Below the pieces are notes generated by a model. It searched no databases. It was not told the origin of the DNA and worked only from the letters and a program-made list of their open reading frames with translations. Position numbers and translations under genes: made by a program. From Lysinibacillus louembei (GTDB taxonomy: Bacteria; Bacillota; Bacilli; Bacillales_A; Planococcaceae), in the NCBI RefSeq assembly GCF_033880585.1, contig NZ_CP137624.1, positions 2,887,501 to 2,951,500 on the forward strand: DNA of 64,000 nt. Direction: 5' to 3'. Position 1 is the stretch's first letter; every line of letters starts with the position of its first letter. This document shows positions 7,697 to 16,824 of the stretch, piece after piece.

Positions 7697-7738
7697 AAAA
7701 GCCCAAACTACTCAACGAATGAGTACTTGGGCTTTTTT
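7697..7738. terminator. terminator downstream of the HsdR-N-like gene
   Basis: AAAAGCCCAAACTACTCA (7697-7714) pairs imperfectly with TGAGTACTTGGGCTTTT (7720-7736), with a T-run on the plus strand and a shorter one on the minus strand. The only gene that can use it is the minus-strand gene ending at 7850. Confidence 0.75.
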
Positions 7739-7849
7739 ATTAAGCAAATAAATTTGTAACCGAAATTTAAAAAACAAGCTACAATCGAAGAAGTAATGCA
7801 TGTATATCTACAAGGGTGTTGCATTTAAAGGACGTATGTTACTAAGCTT

Positions 7850-8950
7850 CTAACTGTTAGCGTATGCAGCAACCAAAGGAATAATTTTCTCTCCATAATT
7901 GATCAAGTCCATTGGTTGGTTAAATTCAATAATAGTACGCTCTTTATCAGTAGCTGCATCATTCAACATAATGTAGTTTCTATTTTTATCAAAGAACACA
8001 CGGATAATCCATTTGCGAATGTTATCATCAACAACAATGTTGAAATAACTGCGGTTATCACGATAGAAAATACGGTCTGGAGCGATTACATCTTTCAAAA
8101 GTACTTTGATGATTGAATATGACTCTAATTCTTCAGGTGTTGTCACAATACCTTCGCCTTCTATTTTTTCATTGACAGGTGCTGGTTGTACTTCTTCAGT
8201 AGGATCGGGTAGAGTCACACGTACTTTACTGTCACCAGTTGATTTAAGAGCGGCATTTAATTTATCATTTACTTTTTCATTAATCAACTGTTTTATGCCT
8301 TTTGATATAATCGGTGTAAATTTTTCAAGTGCGCTCTTCGTCTTTACTCCATCATATATTTGGTTTACTAAAAACTTAACAAACTCTTCATCAGGTGTTT
8401 CAAATTGTACAGATAAATAATTCTTAAGTGCGTTTAGATATTTTAAATCCGAAGCTGTACTTGAAATATTTTCAAGGTCAAACGTTTCTTTACGGAATTT
8501 AGCAACTTCTTGAATATGGATATCACGTAATTCTAAAATATTAAATGTGAAAAATGGGGTAGTGTCCATTTTATTTGGCTCTTCTAAATCAGTAAAAAGC
8601 TTATACTCAATGCCATTTGTTAAAATACCAAATTTTGCTGAAGTAGTACCAAAATATCGGAATAATTGTGAATCATGTTTTGTTAGGTTTTCAGTAATAC
8701 TTTTACACTCTATTAATATGACAGGTGCACCATCATTTAAAATAGCATAATCAACTTTTTCTCCTTTTTTAATGCCAACATCAGCAGTGAATTCAGGACT
8801 AAACTCTAAAGGATTAAATACATCATACCCGAGAATTTGGAAAAATGGCATAACAATTGCAGTTTTTGTTGCCTCTTCTGTTGTAATAGAGCCTCGCAAA
8901 GAATCAATACGTGTTGCTAAGTTTTTTAATTGATCTATGAATTTTTCCAT
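7850..8950 (-). CDS. orphan HsdR N-terminal-type (PD-(D/E)XK) nuclease-like protein
   Basis: This 366-residue protein begins with the type I restriction R-subunit N-terminal fold. The PD-(D/E)xK triad fits D67, E81 and K83 in 'KVDYAILNDGAPVILIECKS', with an upstream acidic 'TTEEATKT' near residue 25. The motor helicase of true HsdR is missing. Instead there is a helical middle (residues 150-250) and a C-terminal beta-rich domain (from about 275) of the kind found in stand-alone 'restriction endonuclease or methylase' family proteins. No HsdM or HsdS gene is nearby, so a classical type I system is excluded. A nuclease acting in defence or repair is possible; function is unknown. AGGGGG precedes the ATG. 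Confidence 0.8.
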   Translation of the reverse strand: MEKFIDQLKNLATRIDSLRGSITTEEATKTAIVMPFFQILGYDVFNPLEFSPEFTADVGIKKGEKVDYAILNDGAPVILIECKSITENLTKHDSQLFRYFGTTSAKFGILTNGIEYKLFTDLEEPNKMDTTPFFTFNILELRDIHIQEVAKFRKETFDLENISSTASDLKYLNALKNYLSVQFETPDEEFVKFLVNQIYDGVKTKSALEKFTPIISKGIKQLINEKVNDKLNAALKSTGDSKVRVTLPDPTEEVQPAPVNEKIEGEGIVTTPEELESYSIIKVLLKDVIAPDRIFYRDNRSYFNIVVDDNIRKWIIRVFFDKNRNYIMLNDAATDKERTIIEFNQPMDLINYGEKIIPLVAAYANS

Positions 8951-9226
8951 GTTTATCCCCCTAATAATAGATTGAGCGTATATACTGGACTACATATTTT
9001 AATTCTATTTTTCTAGTATAGTTGCAAGTATATTGCAATTTATTCTTACTTTTGTATGTCTAATGATTTATTAAATCATATTACTATTTTATCATCTCTT
9101 ATTATGGTAAAACAACCAATTATAAAATATAGTAAGATTTTTTAGTTTATTTAAGATATGAAAACCTTAAAGTTTTAATTTCTTTATAGATATAAGTTTT
9201 TTACTTTCTAAAATAACACCTCAAAC
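8951..9226. other. AT-rich intergenic region
   Basis: No credible coding frame, hairpin or repeat was seen. It separates the divergent HsdR-N-like gene and the thioesterase gene and must hold the promoter of the former, which I could not place with confidence. Confidence 0.5.
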
Positions 9227-9256
9227 CTGACAAACTCCCACCCAAAGCGGTATGAT
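9227..9256 (+). promoter_or_regulatory. candidate promoter of the thioesterase gene
   Basis: -35 CTGACA and -10 TATGAT with an 18-bp spacer; each box differs from consensus at one position. The start of transcription would fall just before the GAGGTGA ribosome binding site, so the leader is very short. Confidence 0.45.
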
Positions 9257-9275
9257 AGACCATGAGGTGACCAAA

Positions 9276-9701
9276 ATGCATATATCAGAAAAACAAATTG
9301 AAATCCGCTATGCGGAGACGGACCAGATGGGTGTGGTATACCACGCAAATTACATCATTTGGCTAGAAATCGGGCGTGCACAGCTTATCCATGATTTAGG
9401 GTTTGCTTATACGAAATTAGAGGATGAAGGCTATTTATCACCTGTCATCGATGTGTCGATTCAATATAAGGCGGCGCTTCGCTATGGACAGATTGCAACG
9501 GTTCGTACGTGGATTGAGTCACATTCGCGTTTGCGTACAACATATGGCTATGAGGTATTGCATGAGGATGGGACTGTAGCGGCAACTGCGAAAACAGTAC
9601 ATACATTAGTGCGAAAAGATAATTTCCGTCCGATTTCCTTAAGTAAGGTTGATCCAGCGTGGGATGCGGCATATATTGAAAATATGCGCGTGCAGGAGTA
9701 G
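9276..9701 (+). CDS. acyl-CoA thioesterase, YbgC/4HBT hotdog family
   Basis: About 141 residues forming a single hotdog domain. The signature 'RYAETDQMGVVYHANYIIWLE' carries the conserved Asp in the 'TDQMGVVYHANY' helix entry, the catalytic Asp of 4-hydroxybenzoyl-CoA-type thioesterases. It should hydrolyse acyl-CoA or acyl-carrier thioesters in the cytoplasm; the natural substrate cannot be read from sequence. The start is set at the ATG at 9276 because GAGGTGA lies 5 bases upstream; the ATG at 9252 has no ribosome binding site. It ends in its own terminator, so it is probably not part of the helicase operon. Confidence 0.9.
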   Translation: MHISEKQIEIRYAETDQMGVVYHANYIIWLEIGRAQLIHDLGFAYTKLEDEGYLSPVIDVSIQYKAALRYGQIATVRTWIESHSRLRTTYGYEVLHEDGTVAATAKTVHTLVRKDNFRPISLSKVDPAWDAAYIENMRVQE

Positions 9702-9729
9702 ATGTGCTAGTTTTAGCGCATCTTTTTTT
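9701..9729 (+). terminator. terminator of the thioesterase gene
   Basis: GATGTGCTA (9701-9709) pairs with TAGCGCATC (9714-9722), followed by seven Ts. The hairpin starts at the last base of the stop codon. Confidence 0.8.
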
Positions 9730-9794
9730 ATTTAATAACATAGAGTTTCTTGATATAATGATGTTTGTGTCAAATTTGCAAGGGAGGGTTGTTC

Positions 9795-12700
9795 ATGGTA
9801 CAGAAGGTTGCCGTTGAAACGGTGCGATGTCATATATTGTTGACGAATACGGCACGTGAAGCCATTCAGCAGCATGTTCAAGATGAACAGGCCTTTTTTC
9901 GTTTGCAAAAAAACTTTATTGTTTATATTGAAAAATTAGCGATTGAGCAAACACAGCTCGCGTTAACACTATATTTTGATAATGAAAAAAACCGCGTTTT
10001 AAAGGAAAAATTTCAAGAGCGTGTCGTGATTATGGATTGCGTATTTGATTTGAAAAATGGGCTTGTTGCGAAAAGCTTCCGTACAAGGGGGAAGGGAACA
10101 CCCGTTGCAACAAATCGCCGTGAAAGGCTGTTAATTCATTTTGTACCATCACGCATTAGTGGACATACATATCCGGATAAATTTATTGAAACGCTTGCTG
10201 CGCTTCCTGTTGCCCAGGAGCGCTTTGATTATGTCAATAAACGCATCACCTCATGGGAAGGCTATTTAAAGGTGCTGAATCAAAATGCGGATATAGAGGA
10301 TATCGAAGCGAAATTTACGACACATACACTGAATGCTGATTTCACACATATTACATTCATTTGTAGTGAGATGAATGATAAAGAGTGGAAGCAATTGAAA
10401 GGGTTAAGTGCTCGTGTACGTGGCTTAAAGCTTGATTTAGGTGAGGTTGTTAAAGTCAACCGTGGGGCACGTGCTGTTGAAATTGCATTAAAGCCTGATG
10501 CGGTGCGTCTTGCGAGGAAAAATGAGCTGCATTTTGAGATGAATACAATCGATTTCAGCAATGCCTCGACAAAATCGCAGCTCAATCGTCTGTTAAAAGG
10601 CTTTGATCGTTTAAAAGAAGGGCTTGCAGAAAATGCCAATTTAGAAAATATTTTATTTGAGGATAAGCCTGTAATTGCCGCACACAATGCAGATGTTACA
10701 CTTGATTTTCATAACCAATTAAATGAATTCCAACGTAAAGCGGTAACAGGGGCAATGAGTGCGGAAGATTTATATGTGATTCAAGGGCCTCCTGGAACCG
10801 GGAAAACAACCGTTATTTCAGAAATTTGTTATCAAAATGCCAAGGCAGGCTTGAAAACGCTAGTGGCCTCACAGTCGAATTTAGCGGTTGATAATGCACT
10901 AAGCCGCTTGCTTTCCAACAAAGATATCCGCATTTTGCGATACGGACGTACGGAAAGCATCGAAGAGGAAGGCAAAAAGTTTATTGAGGAAAATGTTGCG
11001 ACCTATTGGCAGCAGCAAACGTATGAGGCGATTAGCCTTGAAGTGTCGCAGCAGCAGGACAAAAAGCAGCTATTAGAGCAGGAAATTATTGATTATGAAG
11101 CACAGCTCACACAGCTACAGGAAGAAAAAATTAAGCTTCAGCAGGACATTGAACGAAAACAACAGGCAGAGGAACAGCTTAAAGCACTGACAGAAAAAAT
11201 CATCGCGCTGAAAAAACAGCTTGTCCCATTAAAAAAAGAGCGTGAGCAAGCAGAGGAGCAGCTCGAAAGGCTAGAAGCATCAAAGGCGGAGCTAACAGCA
11301 AGCATCACTACCTATCAAGAGCAGCTTGTTGAGCTTCCAACAGTGCAAGAGCTAGAAGCGTTAGAACAATCGAATACGGAGCAGCTCACACAGCTTAGCG
11401 AGGCGATTCAAGCTGCCGAAATAAGCTCAGCAAAGCAACAGCTTGAGCAGCAGCTCGCAAGCGTAACCGGTCAGCTACAACACTTGTCACCAGATGACGG
11501 GGCAATGGAGCGATTAACAACGCAAATTACGGAGCTAAAAAAGGTGCAGGATGTAGAGGATTTCATTGTGGCGCATCAAATACGTCGCAGCTTTGTTATT
11601 GATCGTCTCCTTGCCTCTTTATCCAAGCTGCAGCCTGAAATAGCGGCATATAAGCCGATTAAAGATTTAAGTGAACGGCTGGAAAAAGCCTTAGCTTACA
11701 GTGAAAAAGCATTACAAATTCATGTTACAGCACCACCATTGCCACCGAATCATACGTACTCAATTAATGAGGTGCAGGAATTTTTAACGAAGCTCAGCCA
11801 TGCCTTTGCAGAGCGAAAAATTAATGCTCAAAATGGCGCACGTTCAATTCAAGGTGTGCTATTGCGTAAAGCATATGTAGAGCAGCTACAGGTGAAATAT
11901 CAGGATTTATTACGTGAAGTTATGCTTATTTTTACGAAGCTGAAAGAGGAGCTTGTTGATTTATATAAAGAGCAGCTTGGTCAGAGTGAAACACAAGTAC
12001 AGCAGCTGCGTAGCACAGAGCAGCAATTGCAGCAAAAGCTCCAACAATTGAAAGACGTACCAGCAATAGATGTAACTGTTGAAGAGCTACAGCAGCAGCG
12101 CAACGACTTAGAGCACAGCAAGCAGCAGCTTGCACACCAAAAAATGAAGCAGGCAACGCTGACGGTGACTTACGAAGCAAAAACAGCGGAGCTACAGCAA
12201 GTCAACGAGCAGCTTACACATGGCAATGAGCTTATCCAATCATTAAAGGAACAGCTTAAAGAAATCAATAGCACGGGTCTTGCATTAGAAAAAGAACGGG
12301 AAGAGCTTGAGCAGCTAACAAAGCAAAATCCGGAGGCAGCATTATCCGGAGTCGAACAACGCATAACAGCGACGCAAGCAGAAATCGCAAAAACTGAGCA
12401 AAGGCTTGAGCTATTACCTGTCACACAGCAGCTTCAAAGTGAATGGAAAATAATGCTAGAAAATGCAAGTGAGCATGACTTAGAGGAAATTCGCAAGCTG
12501 TATGTGAAGCATGCCAACGTTATTGGGACAACTTGTGTTGCATCAGCGAACAAAGAATTTATGGACAATTATCCAACATTTGATGTGGTTATTATCGATG
12601 AAGTATCGAAGGCAACGCCGCCAGAGCTATTGCTACCGATGCTAAAGGGCAAGAAAATCATTTTAGTTGGGGACCACCATCAGCTACCACCATTGATTGG

Positions 12701-13517
12701 GGACGAAACTTTCGAGGAAACGCTAGAGCAAGTCATTAAAAATAGCGATACATTTGAGGAAAAGCGTGAGCTTGAAAAAATGTTAGAGGAATCATTGTTT
12801 GAGCGCTTGTATAAAAATTTGCCACAGTCGAATAAAACGATGCTAGCAATTCAATACCGCATGCATGAAAAGATTATGAAGACAATTGTGCCATTTTATA
12901 AAAATGAGCATGATGCCCTGCAATGTGGCTTACCTGATTCAGACAAAGCGCGTGACCATTTGCTTGAAACACCTTTATTTAACCGCCAAAATCATTTGCT
13001 ATGGCTTGATATCCCGCATGACCAAGCCCATTTTGAAGAACGTATGAAGGAAGGGGCAAGCTTATTTAACCGAGCAGAGCTAGAAAAGGTAAAAGAATTG
13101 TTAACATCCATTAATGAGGCAACAAAGCAGGCAAAGGAGCAAGGCTTATTGCCACAGGATGCACAGAAATCTGTTGGTGTCATTAGCTTTTATGCGGAGC
13201 AGGTAAAACGCATTAATGAGATGGTGGAGCAAGGGTATCCTCATCTGCATATTCGTACAGGCTCTGTCGATAAGTTCCAAGGGATGGAGATGGATGTCAT
13301 TATCGTTAGCATGGTGCGAAATCATGATGGGCAAGGCAGCATCGGCTTTGCGCAAGATTACCGCCGCTTAAATGTCGCATTATCACGCGCACGCGAATTA
13401 TTAATTATGGTCGGTAGCACGGAAATGTTTACAAAACGTCCAAAGAAACAAGAAACGCGCCAAATGTATCAGCATGTGCTTGATGTTGTGAAAGCGCAGG
13501 ATGGCTACCGCGCATAG
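9795..13517 (+). CDS. large SF1 (DNA2/UPF1-type) helicase with a coiled-coil insertion
   Basis: About 1240 residues. After an N-terminal region of about 300 residues with no named domain come Walker A GPPGTGKTT (331-339, Lys337), motif Ia 'SQSNLAVDNALSRL', Walker B with D935-E936, 'GDHHQLPP' (about 959-966), 'QYRMHEK', 'KFQGMEMDVIIVSMVRN' and 'RRLNVALSRARELL'. These define an AAA_11/AAA_12 superfamily 1B helicase. Between motifs Ia and II lies about 480 residues of Gln/Glu-rich coiled coil (roughly 400-900), far longer than in most relatives and suggesting an SMC- or Rad50-like arm. The start follows AGGGAGG. The next gene begins 9 bp after its stop. It is probably a nucleic-acid translocase; the substrate is unknown. 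Confidence 0.88.
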   Translation: MVQKVAVETVRCHILLTNTAREAIQQHVQDEQAFFRLQKNFIVYIEKLAIEQTQLALTLYFDNEKNRVLKEKFQERVVIMDCVFDLKNGLVAKSFRTRGKGTPVATNRRERLLIHFVPSRISGHTYPDKFIETLAALPVAQERFDYVNKRITSWEGYLKVLNQNADIEDIEAKFTTHTLNADFTHITFICSEMNDKEWKQLKGLSARVRGLKLDLGEVVKVNRGARAVEIALKPDAVRLARKNELHFEMNTIDFSNASTKSQLNRLLKGFDRLKEGLAENANLENILFEDKPVIAAHNADVTLDFHNQLNEFQRKAVTGAMSAEDLYVIQGPPGTGKTTVISEICYQNAKAGLKTLVASQSNLAVDNALSRLLSNKDIRILRYGRTESIEEEGKKFIEENVATYWQQQTYEAISLEVSQQQDKKQLLEQEIIDYEAQLTQLQEEKIKLQQDIERKQQAEEQLKALTEKIIALKKQLVPLKKEREQAEEQLERLEASKAELTASITTYQEQLVELPTVQELEALEQSNTEQLTQLSEAIQAAEISSAKQQLEQQLASVTGQLQHLSPDDGAMERLTTQITELKKVQDVEDFIVAHQIRRSFVIDRLLASLSKLQPEIAAYKPIKDLSERLEKALAYSEKALQIHVTAPPLPPNHTYSINEVQEFLTKLSHAFAERKINAQNGARSIQGVLLRKAYVEQLQVKYQDLLREVMLIFTKLKEELVDLYKEQLGQSETQVQQLRSTEQQLQQKLQQLKDVPAIDVTVEELQQQRNDLEHSKQQLAHQKMKQATLTVTYEAKTAELQQVNEQLTHGNELIQSLKEQLKEINSTGLALEKEREELEQLTKQNPEAALSGVEQRITATQAEIAKTEQRLELLPVTQQLQSEWKIMLENASEHDLEEIRKLYVKHANVIGTTCVASANKEFMDNYPTFDVVIIDEVSKATPPELLLPMLKGKKIILVGDHHQLPPLIGDETFEETLEQVIKNSDTFEEKRELEKMLEESLFERLYKNLPQSNKTMLAIQYRMHEKIMKTIVPFYKNEHDALQCGLPDSDKARDHLLETPLFNRQNHLLWLDIPHDQAHFEERMKEGASLFNRAELEKVKELLTSINEATKQAKEQGLLPQDAQKSVGVISFYAEQVKRINEMVEQGYPHLHIRTGSVDKFQGMEMDVIIVSMVRNHDGQGSIGFAQDYRRLNVALSRARELLIMVGSTEMFTKRPKKQETRQMYQHVLDVVKAQDGYRA

Positions 13518-13526
13518 GAGTGACTT

Positions 13527-14231
13527 ATGGAATTACAACAGCTGGAACGACAAATTCAAAAGCAATTACCGCGTCCTAATGGTGTGGAAATTGTAAAAAC
13601 AAAGCAATTTTCGATACCCATTCAGACAATTTTAGCGAAATACACGCCGATTCGTCGCATCCCAATGGATATTTTAATGAAAATGATGCTCCTAACCTTT
13701 CAAACAGGGCGTTTCCAAGATGTTGAAATGGTTGCGGATGTGCTCTTAGTAGAGGCTTTATTTATTGAAGATTTACTGCAAAAAATGAAGAAAACAGGGC
13801 TAGTTACAGTGGAAGAAACCATTCAATTGACAGAAAAGGGCAGGTCACAGCTAGCAGCAGGTATCTTCGAGGAACAGCTAGAGGAAATGGAGCAAGAATT
13901 GTATTATAGCCCATTGCACGAAGCGTTTTTACAAGGGGAGCTAGCGGAATTTGATGAGTTTCCTGACGAGCTTTCGCACGAAAAAATGGCTGTATGGACA
14001 GATGAGCAAATTGTTGCTGCCTCGTCAAATGATGATGATGATGAGACATTTATTACATCCATCAATAGCGCAGAGGAATTACAAATCCACGATGTGCCAT
14101 GCTTTCAATATGTTTTACATGATACAAACAAAAATACATTTGATATCCGCGTTTTTAACACATTCACCAATGCATGGGATGTACAGCTAGAGCAATTGAT
14201 AAAGGCGAGTGAGCAAAATGACAAAAACTAG
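13527..14231 (+). CDS. acidic protein of unknown function, partner gene of the helicase
   Basis: A 234-residue cytoplasmic protein. Residues 35-115 are helical and end in 'EDLLQKMKKTGLVTVEETIQLTEKGRSQLAAG', which reads like a winged-helix module (recognition helix plus wing). The middle is strongly acidic ('EEQLEEMEQELYY', a run of Asp near 170), and the C-terminus is beta-rich ('CFQYVLHDTNKNTFDIRVFNTFTNAWDVQ'). I know no named family. It begins 9 bp after the helicase stop (TAGGAGTG serves as ribosome binding site), and its end overlaps the patatin gene by 14 bp. The three are thus almost certainly cotranscribed and coupled in translation. Confidence 0.75.
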   Translation: MELQQLERQIQKQLPRPNGVEIVKTKQFSIPIQTILAKYTPIRRIPMDILMKMMLLTFQTGRFQDVEMVADVLLVEALFIEDLLQKMKKTGLVTVEETIQLTEKGRSQLAAGIFEEQLEEMEQELYYSPLHEAFLQGELAEFDEFPDELSHEKMAVWTDEQIVAASSNDDDDETFITSINSAEELQIHDVPCFQYVLHDTNKNTFDIRVFNTFTNAWDVQLEQLIKASEQNDKN

Positions 14232-15063
14232 TTTAATTTTAGAGGGTGGGACATTTCGCACGATTTATACGAGCGGCGTGTTAGATGCCTTTTTAGAGCA
14301 CAAGCTACATATGCCTTACATAATTGGCATTTCAGCTGGTGCGATTAACGGCTGCTCCTACGTATCGAAGCAAAAGGAGCGTACATTGCGCGTGTTTACC
14401 AACTATCGCCATGATAAACGTTATATCGGCTGGCGCAACTTTTTAAAGGAGCGCAGTTTGTTCGGGCTGAATTTTGCCTATGATACCATTCCAAATGAGC
14501 TAGAGTTGTTTGATTGGGCGACATATGAGCAATTTGAAGGGCAGTTTGAAATTGGTGTGACAAATGCTTATACAGGGGAAGTTGAATATTTAGATGCGCT
14601 GCAAATGGATAGGGCTTGCACGATGCTGCGAGCAACCTGTGCCATTCCGATTTTATTTCCTGAAATCAAATTGGAGAACATTCCATATTATGATGGTGGG
14701 CTAGCGGACCCGATTCCTATTACAAGAGCAGAGGAAAAGGGCTTCGAAAAGCATGTCATTGTCTTGACACGCCCACATGGCTATCAAAAATCATTGGATC
14801 GTCAAACGAAATTTGCCATTAAAATGCTTGGCAAGCGCTATCCCGCATTAGCAAAGCGCATGCTACAGCGTGCCGCGCGCTACAACGAAACACTCGCTTA
14901 TTGCAAGCAGCTTGAGGAAGAAGGCAAAGCGTTTTTATTCCGTCCGAACTATGCGATGAACAGCTTTGAAAAGAATTTAACGCAAATCCATAGCAATTAT
15001 AATATGGGCTATCAGCATGCACAGGAGCAGATGGCAGCATTGCAGCAGTTTTTAATGAAGTAA
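14218..15063 (+). CDS. patatin-like phospholipase, YjjU-type
   Basis: 281 residues. The patatin Ser-Asp dyad is present: Ser39 in G-I-S-A-G and Asp159 in 'YYDGGLADP'. The oxyanion-hole loop near residues 9-15 reads 'EGGTFRTIYTSG', where the family usually has a G-G-G-x-R-G pattern, so two Gly positions are replaced; activity may be altered. It is predicted to hydrolyse acyl-ester bonds of lipids at the membrane surface. The ATG at 14218 lies inside the preceding gene (14-bp overlap); a GTG at 14209 is an alternative. Patatin proteins also act as effectors in some phage-defence systems (for example CapV of CBASS), but YjjU-like proteins are common chromosomal genes. Confidence 0.85.
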   Translation: MTKTSLILEGGTFRTIYTSGVLDAFLEHKLHMPYIIGISAGAINGCSYVSKQKERTLRVFTNYRHDKRYIGWRNFLKERSLFGLNFAYDTIPNELELFDWATYEQFEGQFEIGVTNAYTGEVEYLDALQMDRACTMLRATCAIPILFPEIKLENIPYYDGGLADPIPITRAEEKGFEKHVIVLTRPHGYQKSLDRQTKFAIKMLGKRYPALAKRMLQRAARYNETLAYCKQLEEEGKAFLFRPNYAMNSFEKNLTQIHSNYNMGYQHAQEQMAALQQFLMK

Positions 15064-15174
15064 ACTAGAAAAAGCCAAAAGGTTAATGACCCAACCTTGA
15101 TTTACTTTAGCATATAAGCATATTGCAAGCATCTATTTCCAAATTTCGTTATAGTAATGTGTGAGGTGATCCCA

Positions 15175-16158
15175 TTGTTAAAAAATATTCCCGTGTCTGT
15201 TCTAGATTTAGTAACGATTGCAGAAGGACAGACAACATTTGAGGCGTTTCAACGCTCACGCAACTTAGCGGTCTTAGCAGATGAGTTAGGCTATGAGCGT
15301 TATTGGGTAGCGGAGCACCATAATAGCCGAGCGATTGCTAGCTCTGCAACAGCTGTCGTTATAAGCTATTTAGCGAATGCAACGAAAAAAATTCGTCTTG
15401 GCTCAGGTGGTATTATGCTACCAAACCATGCACCACTCATTGTTGCCGAGCAATTTGGCACACTTGATGCAATGTTTCCAAATCGTATTGATTTAGGCTT
15501 AGGACGTGCACCAGGCACAGACCCGTTCACTGCAAGAGCATTGCGCCGTCGTGACGCTGAGGATTTTGAACATAATATAGAGGAATTAGAACGCTATTTA
15601 ATGCAAGCGAAAGAAACCGACCATATTAAAGCATATCCGGGCTTTGGTGCAAATATTCCGCTATGGCTGTTAGGCTCGAGCTTATTCAGTGCTGAGCTTG
15701 CAGCGCGTCGTGGCATGCCATATGCCTTTGCTAGCCATTTTGCACCAGATTATTTAATGCAGGCGATTGATATTTACCGTACACAATTCCGTTCATCAGA
15801 AGCATTGGAAAAACCAAAAATGCTGGCATGTATCAATGTCATTATTGCAGACACAGATGAGGAAGCACAAAAATTAGCGACAACGCATTATCAGCTTTTC
15901 TTAAGCATTATTCGCCGTACACATGATTTGCTACAGCCACCAGTTGACGATATGGATGAAATTTGGACACCGTTTGAAAAACAGGCGGTGCTACAGCAAC
16001 GCCAATATATGTTTGTCGGCAATCAACAAACGGTTAAAGAACAGCTTGAAAAATTTGTTGCTGATACACAGGTAGATGAATTGATGGTCACTGCTTCAAT
16101 TTATGATGAAGAGGCGAGAGCCAAGTCATTTACGTTATTGAAGGAGCTTTTTGAATAA
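15175..16158 (+). CDS. luciferase-like (LLM class) flavin-dependent oxidoreductase
   Basis: About 328 residues of a bacterial-luciferase-like TIM barrel. Typical segments are 'RSRNLAVLADELGYERYWVAEHHN' (helix 1 and strand 2), 'IRLGSGGIMLPNHAPLIVAEQFGTLDAMFPNRIDLGLGRAPGTDP' and 'PLWLLGSSLFSAELAARRGMPYAFASHFAPD'. These fit the MsnO8-type LLM family that uses FMNH2 from a partner reductase. The substrate is unknown. I prefer the TTG at 15175, six bases after GAGGTG, over the ATG at 15157, which lies upstream of the ribosome binding site. It is a single gene closed by the hairpin at 16158-16185. Confidence 0.9.
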   Translation: MLKNIPVSVLDLVTIAEGQTTFEAFQRSRNLAVLADELGYERYWVAEHHNSRAIASSATAVVISYLANATKKIRLGSGGIMLPNHAPLIVAEQFGTLDAMFPNRIDLGLGRAPGTDPFTARALRRRDAEDFEHNIEELERYLMQAKETDHIKAYPGFGANIPLWLLGSSLFSAELAARRGMPYAFASHFAPDYLMQAIDIYRTQFRSSEALEKPKMLACINVIIADTDEEAQKLATTHYQLFLSIIRRTHDLLQPPVDDMDEIWTPFEKQAVLQQRQYMFVGNQQTVKEQLEKFVADTQVDELMVTASIYDEEARAKSFTLLKELFE

Positions 16159-16185
16159 GACAGGGAAATCACCCCTGTCTTTTTT
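16158..16185. terminator. terminator between convergent genes
   Basis: AGACAGGG (16158-16165) pairs with CCCTGTCT (16173-16180), followed by a T-run on the plus strand. It overlaps the last codons of the convergent GNAT gene. Confidence 0.8.
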
Positions 16186-16705
16186 GTACCTTCGCATATA
16201 TATTGACATCATGTGCGTAACCATCTTGATACATATAATTGCGCAAAGTGCCTTCTTGTTCAAAGCCCTGCTTCAACAACATTTCATTAGACGCTGTATT
16301 TTCAATATAAACAGTCGCTCCAATGCGCGTTAACTCCAGCTCCTGAAAGCCGTATTCTACTATTTTCTCCAGCGCCTCGGATGCAAGGCCCTTACGCCAA
16401 AAATCAGGATGTATTTCGTAGCCTACCTCAGCTCGTCTATGAACAGGTACCCATAAATTAAAGCCAATTGTACCAATTAAACGATTGTTCCCTTTAATTG
16501 TAATACCCCAACGCATACTTCTTTTTCCTTGAAAGCCTTTTGTAAACCCTTCGATTAATTGTTCGGCTTGTTCAATATCCTCCAATGCTTGCATACCATA
16601 ATGCTTTGTTACATCCTCGTTTGAAAAATAGGCAAAAATATCGCCAGCATCTTCGTGTACAATCTCTCGCAAAATTAATCGTTCTGTTGCTAATGTTGGA
16701 AACAT
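16169..16705 (-). CDS. GNAT N-acetyltransferase, RimJ/RimL type
   Basis: 178 residues with the ribosomal-protein-type acetyltransferase layout: 'LATERLILREIVHEDAGDIFAYFSNEDV' at the N-terminus, 'IGTIGFNLWVPVHRRAEVGYEIHPDFWRKGLASEALEKIVEYGF' with the acetyl-CoA pyrophosphate loop (R-x-G-x-A type), and 'NTASNEMLLKQGFEQEGTLRNYMYQDG' near the C-terminus. It probably acetylates an amino group of a protein N-terminus or small molecule; the substrate is unknown. AAAGGGG lies 7 bases before the ATG. Confidence 0.92.
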   Translation of the reverse strand: MFPTLATERLILREIVHEDAGDIFAYFSNEDVTKHYGMQALEDIEQAEQLIEGFTKGFQGKRSMRWGITIKGNNRLIGTIGFNLWVPVHRRAEVGYEIHPDFWRKGLASEALEKIVEYGFQELELTRIGATVYIENTASNEMLLKQGFEQEGTLRNYMYQDGYAHDVNIYAKVQKRQG

Positions 16706-16824
16706 GGCTAAACCCCTTTGTTTTTTTATTAACTAAAAATAATAGTGTAACTTACATTTCAATAATAGGATAGTGTTTCCTCCTATGATACAATTTAACT
16801 AATATTATGAAGGGAGTGCGTTGA

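Noticed and set aside
7850-8950. Type I restriction-modification system
   Set aside because: No motor domain in the protein and no HsdM or HsdS genes within the window.
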